DNA from: Arabidopsis thaliana
Taxonomy: Eukaryota > Streptophyta > Magnoliopsida > Brassicales > Brassicaceae
DNA length: 64,000 bases
Assembly (NCBI RefSeq): GCF_000001735.4
Contig: NC_003070.9
Location: 496,001-560,000 of the forward strand
Direction of reading: 5' to 3'
Shown piece by piece: positions 1 to 11,099 of this stretch (its first letter is position 1; each line of letters opens with the position of its first letter). The notes under the pieces are model-generated. The model did no database searches, was not told the origin of the DNA, and saw only the letters and a program-made list of their open reading frames with translations. The position numbers and the translations under genes are program-made.

Positions 1-62
1 ACTATCCTCGATTCTTCTTGGTGGAAAAAACCGGCAAATGGCTTTCCCAGAGCTGTCCCCAT
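1..62 (-). CDS. ARFD1B: ARF-like small GTPase ARFD1B, N-terminus only
   Basis: Only the first 20 or so codons lie in the window; the rest runs off the left edge. The start codon is the CAT at 60-62, and the peptide begins MGTALGKPFAGFF. It is nearly identical to the start of the complete gene at 586-1479, so this is the tandem partner. Glycine at position 2 is the N-myristoylation site used by ARF-family GTPases to attach to membranes. The 5' flank (63-348) is also shared with the second gene. Assignment to ARFD1B rests on gene order recalled from Arabidopsis and on this identity. Confidence 0.75.
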   Translation of the reverse strand, partial: MGTALGKPFAGFFHQEESRI

Positions 63-348
63 TTTTTTCTGGTTCTTGCAACGAAGTTGACTTTGTTTGT
101 TTCGCTTTGGAAAATCTGAATCACAAGGAGAGTCCTTGAGAGAGTTTTTCAAAGTCAAGTGGTGGTTAAAGCTTAAGAGTTAAGAGTTGTCTAGTCTGTT
201 TCAAGATCCGAGGAATCAAAATAAAAAGTTAACCAGTTGACTTTTGAATTATTAGTTGTCCGATTCATATTTGTTTATGCAACTAGTTGCGTATTTGTTA
301 TAATCTTTATATTTGACTAGATAACAAATCTGGTCAGCAAAAAAGGTT
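1..348. repeat. Tandem duplication copy 1 (ARFD1 5' end and promoter)
   Basis: This stretch is a close copy of 1418-1762: the start of the ARFD1 coding region plus about 290 bp of its upstream DNA. Similarity stops abruptly just after a shared tract ending in aaaaggtt. Beyond it, copy 1 continues into a PPR gene tail, while copy 2 continues into unrelated DNA. The stop point is therefore a tandem-duplication junction. Confidence 0.85.
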
Positions 349-569
349 CATATAGTTTGGTTTCAGATGTGCTTTTGGATTTGCTTTGTGACTTGGCTAA
401 AGTCGAAGAAGCTGAGAAATGTTTGCTTGAGATGGTTAAGAAAGGTCATAGACCGAGTAATTTCTCGCTTAAAAGGATCAAGTTGTTGTTGGAGCTAGCG
501 AATAAGCACGATGAGGTTAATAACTTGTTACAGAAGATGGCTATTTTCGGTACAGAGATTCCGCGTTAA
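348..569 (+). pseudogene. PPR protein C-terminal fragment
   Basis: An open frame of about 70 codons ends at 569. It has no ATG at its left edge and begins exactly where the ARFD1 duplication copy ends. The peptide has the helix-turn-helix pattern of a pentatricopeptide repeat (for example VEEAEKCLLEMVKKGHRPS, then a second partial helix pair) followed by a short tail. PPR proteins bind organellar RNA and normally hold many such repeats, so this can only be the 3' end of a gene. A PPR gene lies just outside the window on the other side of ARFD1B in the genome I recognise. This piece is best read as the tail carried along in the ARFD1 tandem duplication, with no promoter or start of its own. 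Confidence 0.65.
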
Positions 570-585
570 AAATCAGGACTCGTTC

Positions 586-1479
586 TTACATTCTTTCAGC
601 ATTTTTCAACAGCCAGTCGAGTCCTTCATGTAAACCATCACCAGAGAATGCACATGAGCTCTGGACATGCCTAGCAAGCGAAAGTCAAAAGTCAGATCAT
701 CAGAAGAATCAATCCTATTCGCAAAGTTATAGTCTTGTAAGGTTTTCTTATTTTCTTACCAGTTTCTCTGCCAGTTTTTTTTACGAAGACTAGTGAGATC
801 TAGCTTGTTACTGATCTCAGAAGCAGACATAGCACCAGGAACTTCATGCTTGTTTCCATATACAAGAACAGGCGCATTGTCCGGTACACTCCCTTGTATC
901 TATAATACAGAACATCAAACATTAGATTATTTGACTTGCTCAATGTTTAGAGAAGTAAGGTTTCTTTGCACCTCATCGATCACCACGTTAAGAAAATCTT
1001 TCGTCTCTTCTATTTGATCTCTGCCCGTGCTGTCGACTACAAGCACAAGCCCCGCTATTTCTTGGAACCAGTGTTTCCATAATGGAAACCACTGAAATAT
1101 TTTATTAAATTACCCATCATCAGGTATGCTCGTAATGTTTCTAAAATTAGTAACTTTCTCTTACCATGTAACATTGTTGGCCGCCCATTTCCCAAAAGCA
1201 TAAGTTTGAATCCTTGTATTTTACACTTTCCACATTCAATCCTAGAAACAATGATCCGTTTTAAAGGAATTCATAGAGAAGACTAGATTCAAGATCAGAA
1301 AAAAACAAAGAGTGATAAAGAGACTTACCAACAGTAGGCATGGTTGTGGTAAGGGTTTCTCCGGTTTTGAATTTGTGCATTATTGATGATTTTCCGGTAC
1401 CGCCGAGACCAAACAACACGATCCTCGCTTCTTCTTGGTGAAAAAAACCGGCAAATGGCTTTCCCAGAGTCGTCCCCAT
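586..1479 (-). CDS. ARFD1A: ARF-like small GTPase ARFD1A
   Basis: Five exons join to 190 aa: 1329-1479, 1165-1241, 972-1091, 760-899 and 586-670, all with GT-AG introns. The product is an ADP-ribosylation-factor-type GTPase expected to act in vesicle traffic on endomembranes. Visible features are Gly2 for myristoylation, a P-loop at residues 24-31 (GLGGTGKS), a switch II WEMGGQ in place of the usual W/DVGGQ, and an NKHE in place of the guanine-specifying NKxD. The P-loop departs from the ARF consensus GLDAAGKT. This divergence suggests altered nucleotide handling, as expected for the plant-specific D class. It is the tandem partner of the gene at 1-62. Its stop lies only 16 bp from the end of the convergent PPR fragment. 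Confidence 0.85.
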
Positions 1480-1762
1480 TTTTTTCTGGTTCTTGCAACG
1501 AAGTTGACTTTTTTTGGCTTTGGAAAATATGAATCACAAGGAGAGTCCTTGAGAGAGTTTTTCAAAGTCAAGTGGTGGTTAAAGCTTAAGAGTTCAGAGT
1601 TGTCTAGTCTGTTTCAAGATCCGAGGAATCACAATCAAAAGTCATCTGGTTGACTTTTGGATTATTAGTTGTCCGATTCATATTTGTTTATGCAACTAGT
1701 TGCGTATTTGTTATAATCTTTATATTTGACTAGATAACAAATCTGGTCAGCAAAAAAGGTTT
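1418..1762. repeat. Tandem duplication copy 2 (ARFD1 5' end and promoter)
   Basis: Partner of 1-348. It covers the first codons of ARFD1A and about 280 bp upstream, with only scattered substitutions and a small indel near 1510. The two ARFD1 genes therefore share their proximal promoters, and regulatory differences must come from farther upstream or from these few changes. Confidence 0.85.
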
Positions 1763-2051
1763 AAAGTAATGATCTTCTTAAACAGATAATTATACAACAC
1801 ATAAAATTTAAACAAACTTTGCAATATTCAATTCTTACAGAATGATAAATTTTATTGGTTTTGGTTTTGCTCTAAAGAATTACGGTTTACCGAATCAATC
1901 CCATCTGACAGGATGTTTTGCCTCACGATTCTTTTGAGTTTATTCATTTTAAAGTTAATTATCGGACATTTTAGTTAAATGAAGGATTTAATAATCACAA
2001 CGCTAACAAATGAAACATGGACAATTAAAAATAGATTAAAACTAATTGCTA

Positions 2052-2480
2052 CTACAATGCAAGATTAAGATCTAAAGCCTTGTCTTCGTTTCGCTCTTCT
2101 GTTTGATCTTCTTCTTGTTCCACCTTTGTATTTTCTTCCTTGTGATCCGAAACAAACATCAATGGCGGCTTCAAACCCGTACGACACTGAGAGAAATCCT
2201 CCGGCTGAAACGCCGGAACTACTATACCGGACCTTTCTCCGCCGTTAGATTTCCTCCTCACGACGCCAGAATTTTCAGCTAACTCTTCTCGTCTACGTTT
2301 CCGTGCTTCTTGATAGTGTTTGATAAGCTTAAAGAACGTATCAATCTTCTTCTCTTCTTCCTCTTCTTCGTCTTCTCTTACTCTCTTATCAACCCTGATC
2401 GTCTCTTTGCTCTCCACATTCTCATCCTTGCTCATGGTCTCTAGGGAATAATTGTATAAACTAAATTGTTTAGGATACAT
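2052..2480 (-). CDS. NIMIN1: NIMIN1, NPR1-interacting repressor
   Basis: A single exon encodes 142 aa. NIMIN proteins bind the salicylic-acid receptor and coactivator NPR1 in the nucleus and restrain PR-gene induction. Features seen are an acidic run (residues 37-43), the NPR1-binding DxFFK motif at 47-51 (DTFFK), a basic stretch at 58-65, and a C-terminal EAR repression motif LDLNLAL at 136-142. The last is the type of motif that recruits TOPLESS corepressors. A second in-frame Met lies at residue 16 and is an alternative start; I kept the longer one because it matches the protein I recall. The upstream DNA carries TGACG and W-box sites, consistent with salicylate control. Confidence 0.93.
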   Translation of the reverse strand: MYPKQFSLYNYSLETMSKDENVESKETIRVDKRVREDEEEEEEKKIDTFFKLIKHYQEARKRRREELAENSGVVRRKSNGGERSGIVVPAFQPEDFSQCRTGLKPPLMFVSDHKEENTKVEQEEDQTEERNEDKALDLNLAL

Positions 2481-3373
2481 TTAGAGAAAGTGATTGATTT
2501 TGGAGAGTGAAGAAGGCAAATAATCCTTTTCGTCTGATGACTTTCTTTTAAAGGAAAAAAATTAGTCATCACGAAACTTCTTAGAAAAAGACTAAAACAC
2601 CCTGTCCCCACCTCTTTTACTCTTTAGTCCTTTTAGTTTCCTAGTTACAATTTAAACCACAAAAAACGAAAATTGGAGATATTTTTCCAAGTTAGTTAGG
2701 ATATTTAATTTCGAAACTTTATAAATGGGTTTTTTGGTTCCCTGTAAATTCAAAATAGTAATCATAATTTTTATAATTGTTAAAAAAGGGACCAGGGGTA
2801 AAAGAGTAAAAGAACGCGGAGATATCAACGTTAAAATTACGTCAGATGATGATGTGTTTGGGATGACAACGTGACATGAAGCGGTTACGAGATGATGTCA
2901 CAATGATGACGTAATCTATACAACACTAATCTACTTGGATATACTTTTGAAATAAAGAAAGACTCTAATCATCAAAAACTTGACTTGATGCGTTTACTTT
3001 ACTCGTGGTTGGTCTTGGAGAGATATTCTAGTAGATCCGAGTGTACAGCACTCTATTACTATCAACCGTTAGATCTAATATTTCAGGCATATGTTTTTGA
3101 ATCTAAGGATGGAGAATACCATAATGCTTGAAAAGGTTGATATATTAACGTACTATTTTACTATTAAATTGTGAATGATGAGGTTATATAAAAGATTTGT
3201 CGAATAAAATCTCATATTGTCGGCCACTTGTATGTAAATTAAATTAATTTGTATATGTGAAATTTGTGTGGAACAATTGGATTCCAACGAAGAACATTTT
3301 TTCCCCTATTTTTGGTATTTTAAATGAATGGTAATTAGATTACCTCTATTGATGTTACATAAACAAAAAGAAA
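2481..3373. other. NIMIN1 promoter and 5' flank, no gene
   Basis: AT-rich non-coding DNA. Besides the bZIP and W-box sites annotated separately I see no coding potential. The right part (3120-3370) runs up to the first Helitron-like element. Confidence 0.6.
2837..2914. promoter_or_regulatory. Inverted pair of TGACG (TGA/bZIP) sites upstream of NIMIN1
   Basis: TTACGTCA at 2837-2844 and TGACGTAA at 2907-2914 are exact reverse complements, placed about 360-430 bp upstream of the NIMIN1 start. TGACG is the core bound by TGA-class bZIP factors, the DNA-binding partners of NPR1. Further TGAC(A) half-sites lie between them. A W-box core TTGAC is at 2980-2984. Placement fits salicylate-dependent induction of NIMIN1; actual binding is inferred. 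Confidence 0.55.
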
Positions 3374-4103
3374 CTAGATTTTAACCCGCGGTATATCGCG
3401 GGACGATTTATTTTTAAAAATAATATATATTAAAACTTGCAAATTTTATTTTTATAAAATATTTATATTTTACAGTTTATAATTGTTATTAAGTAACGCT
3501 ATACCACGAATTCATGAGACAATTGTTAAAAAAACTGAAGTTTTGACCCCTATTAAAACAGCATATTAATAATATTTTAAAATTTTATAAATATTGATTC
3601 AAATACATCCACCATATAACCCAATTCCAAAATAAAACACGTTCTGTAATTTCTTTAGGCGTCCCATGATTTTTTTTTAAAGTAGTAATTTTTAAAATTT
3701 AAGAATTATTTTTTATATATAAAAGTTTTGCAAATTGTATCATTCTCTAATACATTTATATTTTATAGTTTAATTTTATATATAGTAACATTATACATAC
3801 CACATAACATTTTTGGTTTTATATAATTTTTTCTAAATTAGGATGATTTGATATGTTTAATATTAGTGGTCTTAAAATTAATGATTTAACCCATATTGAA
3901 ACGGTGGATTAATTATATTTTACTTTTTTATTAATGTTGATTCAAAAACTCGTCCCTCCATGTTGACTCTGAATTATAATCTAAACATTTTAGCTAATAA
4001 CATAAGAGTGCACCATATTTATTTAATAGGGGAATGTACCATATGACCTGAATGCATTTTTATCCAAATCCACCAAAACATTCTTGCAAAAATACTATAG
4101 AGA
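3374..4103 (-). mobile_element. Helitron-like non-autonomous element 1
   Basis: Read on the minus strand, the element starts TCTCTATAGTATTTTTGCA (from 4103) and ends with a GC-rich hairpin (CCGCGG around ATAT), then a short AT spacer and CTAG at 3374-3377. The flanking bases are A at 3373 and T at 4104. That is the Helitron signature: 5' TC, a 3' hairpin plus CTRR, insertion between A and T, and no target duplication. It is about 730 bp with no coding capacity. The termini resemble those of the element at 44434-44986. Confidence 0.6.
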
Positions 4104-4444
4104 TAAGAAACGATAGTCGGTTTTGATAGATATAAGATTAGCAAATATATTAGTTAGCTTAAATTAGTTAAAGAATACAAATTAAAAAGGTATATTACAC
4201 TTTATTCAAATATAGTATCAAAACTTATATAACACAGAGATTTGATAATTTTTTAATTGTTGAATACTTTTTTTTTGTGCTAATTTTTATGTGATTAAGA
4301 TTTAATTGATTTCATATATAAAATATTAAATTGACTTATTTGTTTATAAGTTGGTAACATATAGATATTTGAATATTCAGTATATTTTGCTTCAGTTTAA
4401 GAAATCTTTGATGACCCGTCTTTAGATTCAATAAGCCCTATAAT

Positions 4445-5371
4445 CTAGAGATTAATCTGCAGTATACCGCAGGTAGGCTTATATTTTAGTTAAAGTAAAA
4501 ACTTTTATTGTAAAGATGATTTAAAAATATATGATATTATTTTATTTGATTTTAAATGTATAGTAAACTGTGAGTTGTATATGTTTTGTTGATATTATCT
4601 ATATTGTTTAGTGTTTAAGATTATACACTTGTAGTTTGATTGTTAATTTAAGAGTTTCACATGTAGTATACCATCTTATATTAATATCGATCTAAACCCG
4701 TCAATTTTAGGATTTTCCAGCTTGTATTAAAAATTGAATCACATCTAATATGTTATTAACTATTGTAGTATATAAGATTATAAATTTTCAATATAATATG
4801 TATGAAATTGAATATAAATATTTCAAATTTATGTTCCGTTACTCAGTAGAAAATTTTCTTAAATCTATTTTTCACCCGTTATAATATTATTTCATGTATT
4901 GAACAGTTTATATTCGTTTTTAAAAATTCAAATTATAGCATCTGCAAAAAAACTCTAATTATGATGATATTATTTTTCCGTAAAAATAGAATCATATAAA
5001 GATGAGAAGTGAACTATAATAATTAATAAAAAATTAATATGATAATTTAGATACCAAATATAATTTGTTGATTTTAATTGGTTACTTTTTTGGAAATTAA
5101 TAACGTATTTTGTTTTTCTAATTAAATTAAATTAATTAAAATATAGATATCAAATCTTATATGTTGATTTTGATTGGCTATTATTTTTGGAAATTAATAA
5201 TGTATTTCGTTTTTTAATTAATTTAATTAATTAAATTAGTATTTGACTTTTTAATCCTTAAAGAGATAAATTAATTTACTCTTTAAAATTTTATTTCTAA
5301 TGGCATACCTATGTAATTACTTACAAAAATTAAGGTTACATAAAATATACTTCCCAAATAATATAGTAGGA
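4445..5371 (-). mobile_element. Helitron-like non-autonomous element 2, older
   Basis: Its left end has CTAG at 4445, an AT spacer and a palindromic CTGCAGTATACCGCAG hairpin. On the minus strand the other end starts TCCTACTATATTATTTGGG at 5371, followed by T at 5372. The base next to CTAG is T rather than A, so this copy is degenerate or its ends are misplaced by a few bases. It holds a 95-bp tandem duplication. No coding frame. Confidence 0.42.
5050..5239. repeat. 95-bp direct tandem duplication
   Basis: Two adjacent copies (about 5050-5144 and 5145-5239) share a core around tgttgattttRattgg and aaattaataaNgtattt. Each ends in an AT-only aattaa run. It lies inside the second Helitron-like element and arose by local duplication there. 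Confidence 0.75.
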
Positions 5372-8300
5372 TCTCTGTTTTTCCACAGTTAATTTTTTTG
5401 TGTGAAAGGTTTTATTAGTTAGTTTTTTTTTTTGAATATTGAGACTCACTGTTCGTTTCTTTGGATGACCGAATTTTTTATTATTATTTTTTGATACAGA
5501 CAGGAAAAAAGGAAATATTCTTCACATGGGATATGTTTTGGTTTAGGAGGTCAATGTTTTTATATTCAATACCGAAAGAAAGAATTGAGAAATAGAAGCC
5601 CAATGTGTTTAGATATGATTTATGAAAATTGTCTTCGGAAAAGCCCAATGATTAACTGGGCTTCAGGGTATGAAGACTTTCTCAGTTCTGATTATTGCTT
5701 GTTGGGTTTTGTTAAACAATTCCTTTTACTGGAATTGGGAAAAACAAAATTCCTATAAAGGTACCTTTTCTGTTTCATATAATTCATATTTATTTTAAAA
5801 TAAAATATTTTTAAATTTTGTTCCTTTCATAAGAAGTATCGTTTCACATTTTAAAGCGAAATTTATAAATTTGAAGAAAAAATTATTGTATAAACAAAGA
5901 GAATTTAAAATAATATAAAAAAGTCTGTAAAATGTGTGAATACTGATTGAAGCCGACAAACTTGCTCAAAAGCTGAAAGCGAAGAGTGAAGGAAAAAAAA
6001 AAGTGGTAGGAGTGGCTGAGATCTATGAGAAGAATCACTTTTAATTTCACTGCCACATTGTAAGAGTGTGACTGTTATAAATAAGCCTTTATGGTCTAAA
6101 AGGCATCCTTTATTCTCTCTTTTCACCTTTTGCATCCTTAATTCATCTTTATGTAAGTATCCGATCCTCTCTTTTTTTAAAAAATATAAATATACACAAC
6201 ATAAAACATGCATCATATATACCATGTTGGTCCATGCATGTAAAGTGCAGAGAGTTTAAGAGTTGTTGTAAAAAGCATAAGAAATTTGAACCCTTTTTTT
6301 TTTTCTATGCGTGAAGCTAGTTATCACATTTGGTTTAGTCGACCTTATACTAAAATTTAAATCTAAGCGAACAGAGACATCGGAGTTACAGAGTTGACTA
6401 ATTTAGACCAGGAAACAGTCAACATAAATAATTTAGAAAGACTTATTGATAACTTAACTTAAGGAGGCAAATTTGATACGTTTCGCCTAAAAAATGGGAA
6501 TGGCCTAATGTGAGGGTATGAGTGTGATGGGCATAGAGTCAGAGATAGAGTGACAATGAAGACAAGTGAGAAGAAGAATCTTTATACTTGATGAGCTAAC
6601 CAAGAAAACTAGGCTATGTTGTTATCATTTCCACTCTCTTATTTCATTTCTTTATTTATTCCTTACCAGCTTACCATGATTGGTCATTTTTAGTAAGCTT
6701 TTGATGAGAACTCACCGATATACCTTTTTGTCTTAACAACAAGCACACTTCTGATGTATCAAGCAAGCTATATATATCACTTTAGATTTCCGTTAGGTGT
6801 CTTATAGTTCTCAGATTAGTGGGTTAGTATACACTAATTTATTAAACATATGGAGAATTGTTTTTTTTGTTCATAAAAAACGTATATAGACTAAAGGTTA
6901 AATTTAAATACTTAAAATTGAGATTGCGTGGTCACACTGAAAAAGGGAGAATCGGAGGTGGGTGTGTCTAACATTCCAATTGCGACCCACCAAACTTCTC
7001 CATTTGTTATAAATTATACTATTTTAATGTAAGATAATATATTCATAATACATATACAAAAACAAGAGTCAGAATTTAGAGTCCTGCTGACCAAAAATAT
7101 AACTTAGAAATTAGAATCTTCGAGTGGCTTTGTAAGCTTTTCCAGTTTCCTTAACCCCCAAAAGAAGTTACATCTTTATGCCTAACATACCAAGTACATG
7201 CATACAGTATTTAAGTGAATTTGTATAGTTTTTAAAAAAAAAAATAGTTTGTTGAAATGATCACAAACACATAATACTTTTTTTTTGTCAAACACATAAA
7301 ATACTAGTATTACATTAGGTTTCTTACTAATGAAATCCTTAATGTCCTAGTATATGTGTTTATTCATATTACAATTACGATCCTATAAAAATTGAAGTTT
7401 GTTTCATGAAGATCAGCAGCTTTCACAATCAATGGATTCTATATATGCATGCATACATTTATATTTATGTGTAACTGAAGATATGTGTGCTTTAGTGGCT
7501 GCGCGTGCAGAGGTAAACCAGGTTAGCTTTAAACAAGTTGATCATAAGATATCAACTTTAGAAGTCCAAAAGTAAAAAAAAAAGGAACTCGACACTAAAT
7601 AATTAATCTTCAAAGGAAAATTCGTTGGAAAAGATAAATACAATTTTGGTTTCAAAAGGAAATTGTCTGGTCAAAAGGGGAAATTGTTGTTAATTCGTTC
7701 TATTTGGTCCATCTTGTAATTTTGAAACGTTTATTTGTTTCATGGATTTTAATTACTATAATAAATTAAGAGCTTTTTTTTTTTTTATGAAAATTAAATA
7801 GGTTTTGATTTATAGTTTGCACATTAGGGTTAAACTACGATAGCAACTCAATCATCTTTACGTGCAAAACATTAACAACGATAATTTGCACATTAAGGTT
7901 AAACGGTAACATTTTTGTGCAAGTAGCTAATTGTATGCCTGTGTGCCCTATCAAATTTCCCACTTAAAGAATGTGTGTTTACTATTTACAAAAGTCTTAT
8001 ATAAAGAATTATTTTTATAGCTTTCAATAATAATAACCGACCGAATTGAACACTACTAAATTTTCTGTTGGGGAAAAAACTACTAAAGTAAAAAGATTTG
8101 ATTTTCCAAACTACTATACCTGTTAGTCTTTTATTACGATGATTTGACAAATGATTAACTGGATACATATATATTCTTGACTATGAAAGCTACACGTCGA
8201 GAGATCGATGAACAATATGCTTGAGTGCTTTCAATATACATTTTCCTTTTCGTTGCATTTAATATAATATCTAAGTACTAAGAGACAAAGACAACCTCCA

Positions 8301-8896
8301 AAAGTTGGAATATTCTCTATACTTTCTACTCAAAGAACCCACTAGTTTATATTTATTCTCACATTATATAATTGGTCACCACACAATTAGCTTATCTAAT
8401 GTTATAATAGCTAGATATAGAGAAAAAAAAAAAAAATCTACGACCCATTTAAAATTTTAGGAGTTCTATTGTACAAATATTTATTACTTCTTTCTATTTT
8501 TTTGTTTAACGTATCTTTGAAACAAAATTAAAATAGAGAAATACATGAGAAACCCACGAGCAACAGCTATAACAATGAAGTCAAACAAAGAAAAAAGAAA
8601 GCAGGCCATATCCATGGTGACATATAACATTGAAGCAAAACACACATGCAGTCTTACTATTAATCACTCCATCATTAGCAAAACAACACTATAGAATCAT
8701 CATATATGAAAATTAAACATGATCATAGAGTTTTCTTAAAAACTATTAGGAGAGGTAAAAAAAACGTACCACTCCTCAACGAAGAATCATCATCAAACCT
8801 ATCCACATTTTTTCTCTCTAAAATCTCGTAAAAAGTTTAGAATACTGTCTAGCTCAATTACTTTTCTTATCTTTACGATCCGATGTATGAAGCAAC
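5372..8896. other. Intergenic region between NIMIN1 and the polygalacturonase
   Basis: About 3.5 kb of AT-rich DNA. Overlapping small frames near 5905-6259 run on both strands over the same bases, lack recognisable domains and are probably chance. I found no RNA gene or repeat with clear ends. The part next to 8897 contains the 3' region of the polygalacturonase. Confidence 0.5.
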
Positions 8897-9762
8897 TCAC
8901 GATGAACCACACTTGTCAACAAGAGATCCTTGCAACCCCTTGGGAGGATCGGACATGAGACACCAAACCGGAGGAATCGAAAGCTCTTCCGCAATTCCAT
9001 AAGCATTCCAACAAAACGGATCCAAAACGATTTCGCCTTTGGCAGGAAGCAATTCGATGTCGGAAAGAGTTAGATTTGTGCATGGTACTGCATCGCTGCA
9101 TCCAAAATGCATCGGGGGACTTCGAATATCGTAAGTTCCTTTGATGCCTTGGTATGCAATATCAGACACAAAAACCGCTGATGTTTTGTTAGCACAATCT
9201 TTGGTCATACAATAGTATTGGTCAATAATTATCGGGTTACGGACTGAGTCCACGTGGATGTTGTTGAATGTCACGCCTGAGACCGAACCGGACCCACCTT
9301 GCCATGTTTTGATCCTAACTCCATTGTCAGAGTATTTTATGACCGAATCTCTAACCGTTATATTTGAGACACATGCTCGTGAGTTGTGATTGCCCAAACT
9401 TCCGATACTGAAAAATAGTTATTAATCAGGATCAATGAGATAATTAACAAATGTTTTTAATTTAGTTAATCATGATTTAAAAGAGAGAGATAATAAACCT
9501 AATTCCATGGCCACCGGGTCCACAAGTTAGATTCCGTATATCAACGTCGTATGATCCGGAGCCAATCGATACACAATCATCTCCTGCAAAATGGATGTAT
9601 GAATTTAATTATTCAGACAATAATCATTCCTTCCTTTTGTTTCTTACTTTAAAAAAAAAAAACTTTAATTTTATTCTAAATAAAGACACGTTAAATATAT
9701 TAAAAGCCGGTTAGCCCACTTAACCCATCGGTTTAGTTAACCGACTTTACCAAAATCACGGC

Positions 9763-9804
<42 letters not shown>

Positions 9805-11099
9805 GCGGCTACCAAACTTTGATATAAAATAAAAATGGGTTTACCATTGGAGATAATGGAATTGTAGATGGTAACGGAGTTAGAGTTTTCGATGTGGATC
9901 CCATCGGTGTTGGGACTTAACGGTGGAGCAGTGATGTGAAGGGACTCAACGTGAACTCCTTGACATCCGTCGAATCTGAAATGAAACTGCGGGCTGTTTT
10001 TTATCTGTAGACCTTCCACCCTTAGATTCGAGCTCATAAAGAACCTCAAAGCCTGCATGTAATTCAATTAATTATTTAACTGGTTTATTAATAAGAATTT
10101 TTTTAAATTGGTCTATAAAGGTTACGTCGAACTTACAATGGGGCTATCGCAAGGACCGGTAACAATTGCTGATTTGTTGACACTCTGTATAGAAATATAG
10201 CAAACTAATTAGTAATTTAAATTCTATATGTTGATTTCATTTTGAAAACTTAAGCGTACTTTTGAAAATTAACTTTAACGAAAATAGAGTCATAAAACAA
10301 AATAAAATGGTGATTAATTGGAAAATATTCATACTGAAAATGTCGTAATTAATTAGTGTAATTTACCCGGTGAGGTTTACAGGGAAGATCCCACCACTTT
10401 TGTCCCCTGCCGTCGATAACTCCTTCGCCTTTCAAAGCCATTCCGTTGACTCTATAGAACACAAGCCATTGTCTCTTACTTATATTGCTCGGCCACGACT
10501 CTGGTCCATCGGGTGTTACAATGGTCCCATCCACCTAGCAATAATAATAATAAAAAATCAAATTTACAAACAAAAAATTTGACCCAATTATCTAAATGTT
10601 GAAAATTAAGCTTTTGAATTTTTATTTAGTAGAGAACTATTACTTGGAAAAATTGGTAGGAGCGGCAAGGACCAGTGAAAATGGTTGATTGAATCATGAA
10701 TGTATAGCCGTAAGGAACAAGCAACACTGAATCGGTGTTGTTCTCGTTGTTACAAGATGAGTCCCACGCCGTTTTGAATGCTTCAGTGTCGTCGGTTTCA
10801 CCGTCTCCCACCGCACCATACTTTCTAACGTTGTAGATTCCGTTGTTGTCATCTGCAGGATCGTCAGAAGGTGAGGGTGGCAGTGACGGTGCCGGTGAGT
10901 CAGGGGGACCCGGAGGAGGAGTAGGAGGCTGAGAGATGGAGGAAGATGGTGGCTTTGGTTTAGAGGAGTGGTGGTTATGGTTATTATGTTTGTGTTTCTC
11001 TTTGTGGTGATGGTTTCGAGCTTCGCTTAGAGACATTAATGTGAGAATAAGTGTCATGAAACCGAGGACTTGGTTGCGATTATAAGTAGAAGTTAACAT
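8897..11099 (-). CDS. Secreted polygalacturonase (glycoside hydrolase 28)
   Basis: Six exons join to 491 aa: 10644-11099, 10367-10534, 10137-10184, 9845-10052, 9499-9583 and 8897-9407. It hydrolyses alpha-1,4-galacturonan in the cell wall. Landmarks in order are a hydrophobic signal peptide (about residues 12-25), a His/Lys-rich then Pro/Ser-rich linker (about 27-80), the [12 protein letters not shown] start of the beta-helix, the NTD motif (SPNTDGI), GDDCVS, CGPGHGIS and RIKTW. All four GH28 motifs, including the three catalytic Asp residues, are intact. I chose Met at 11099 rather than an upstream in-frame start (11237) because it directly precedes the signal peptide. Unusual point: a basic and proline-rich extension ahead of the catalytic domain. 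Confidence 0.9.
9770..9800. repeat. (TA)n microsatellite in polygalacturonase intron
   Basis: About 15 TA units lie inside the intron between exons 4 and 5 of the polygalacturonase gene. Such tracts are length-variable between accessions. Confidence 0.9.

Noticed and set aside
5905-6259. Overlapping frames on both strands (106 aa minus, 63 aa plus)
   Set aside because: They cover the same bases in opposite directions, have no domains or splice context, and look like chance frames in AT-rich DNA.
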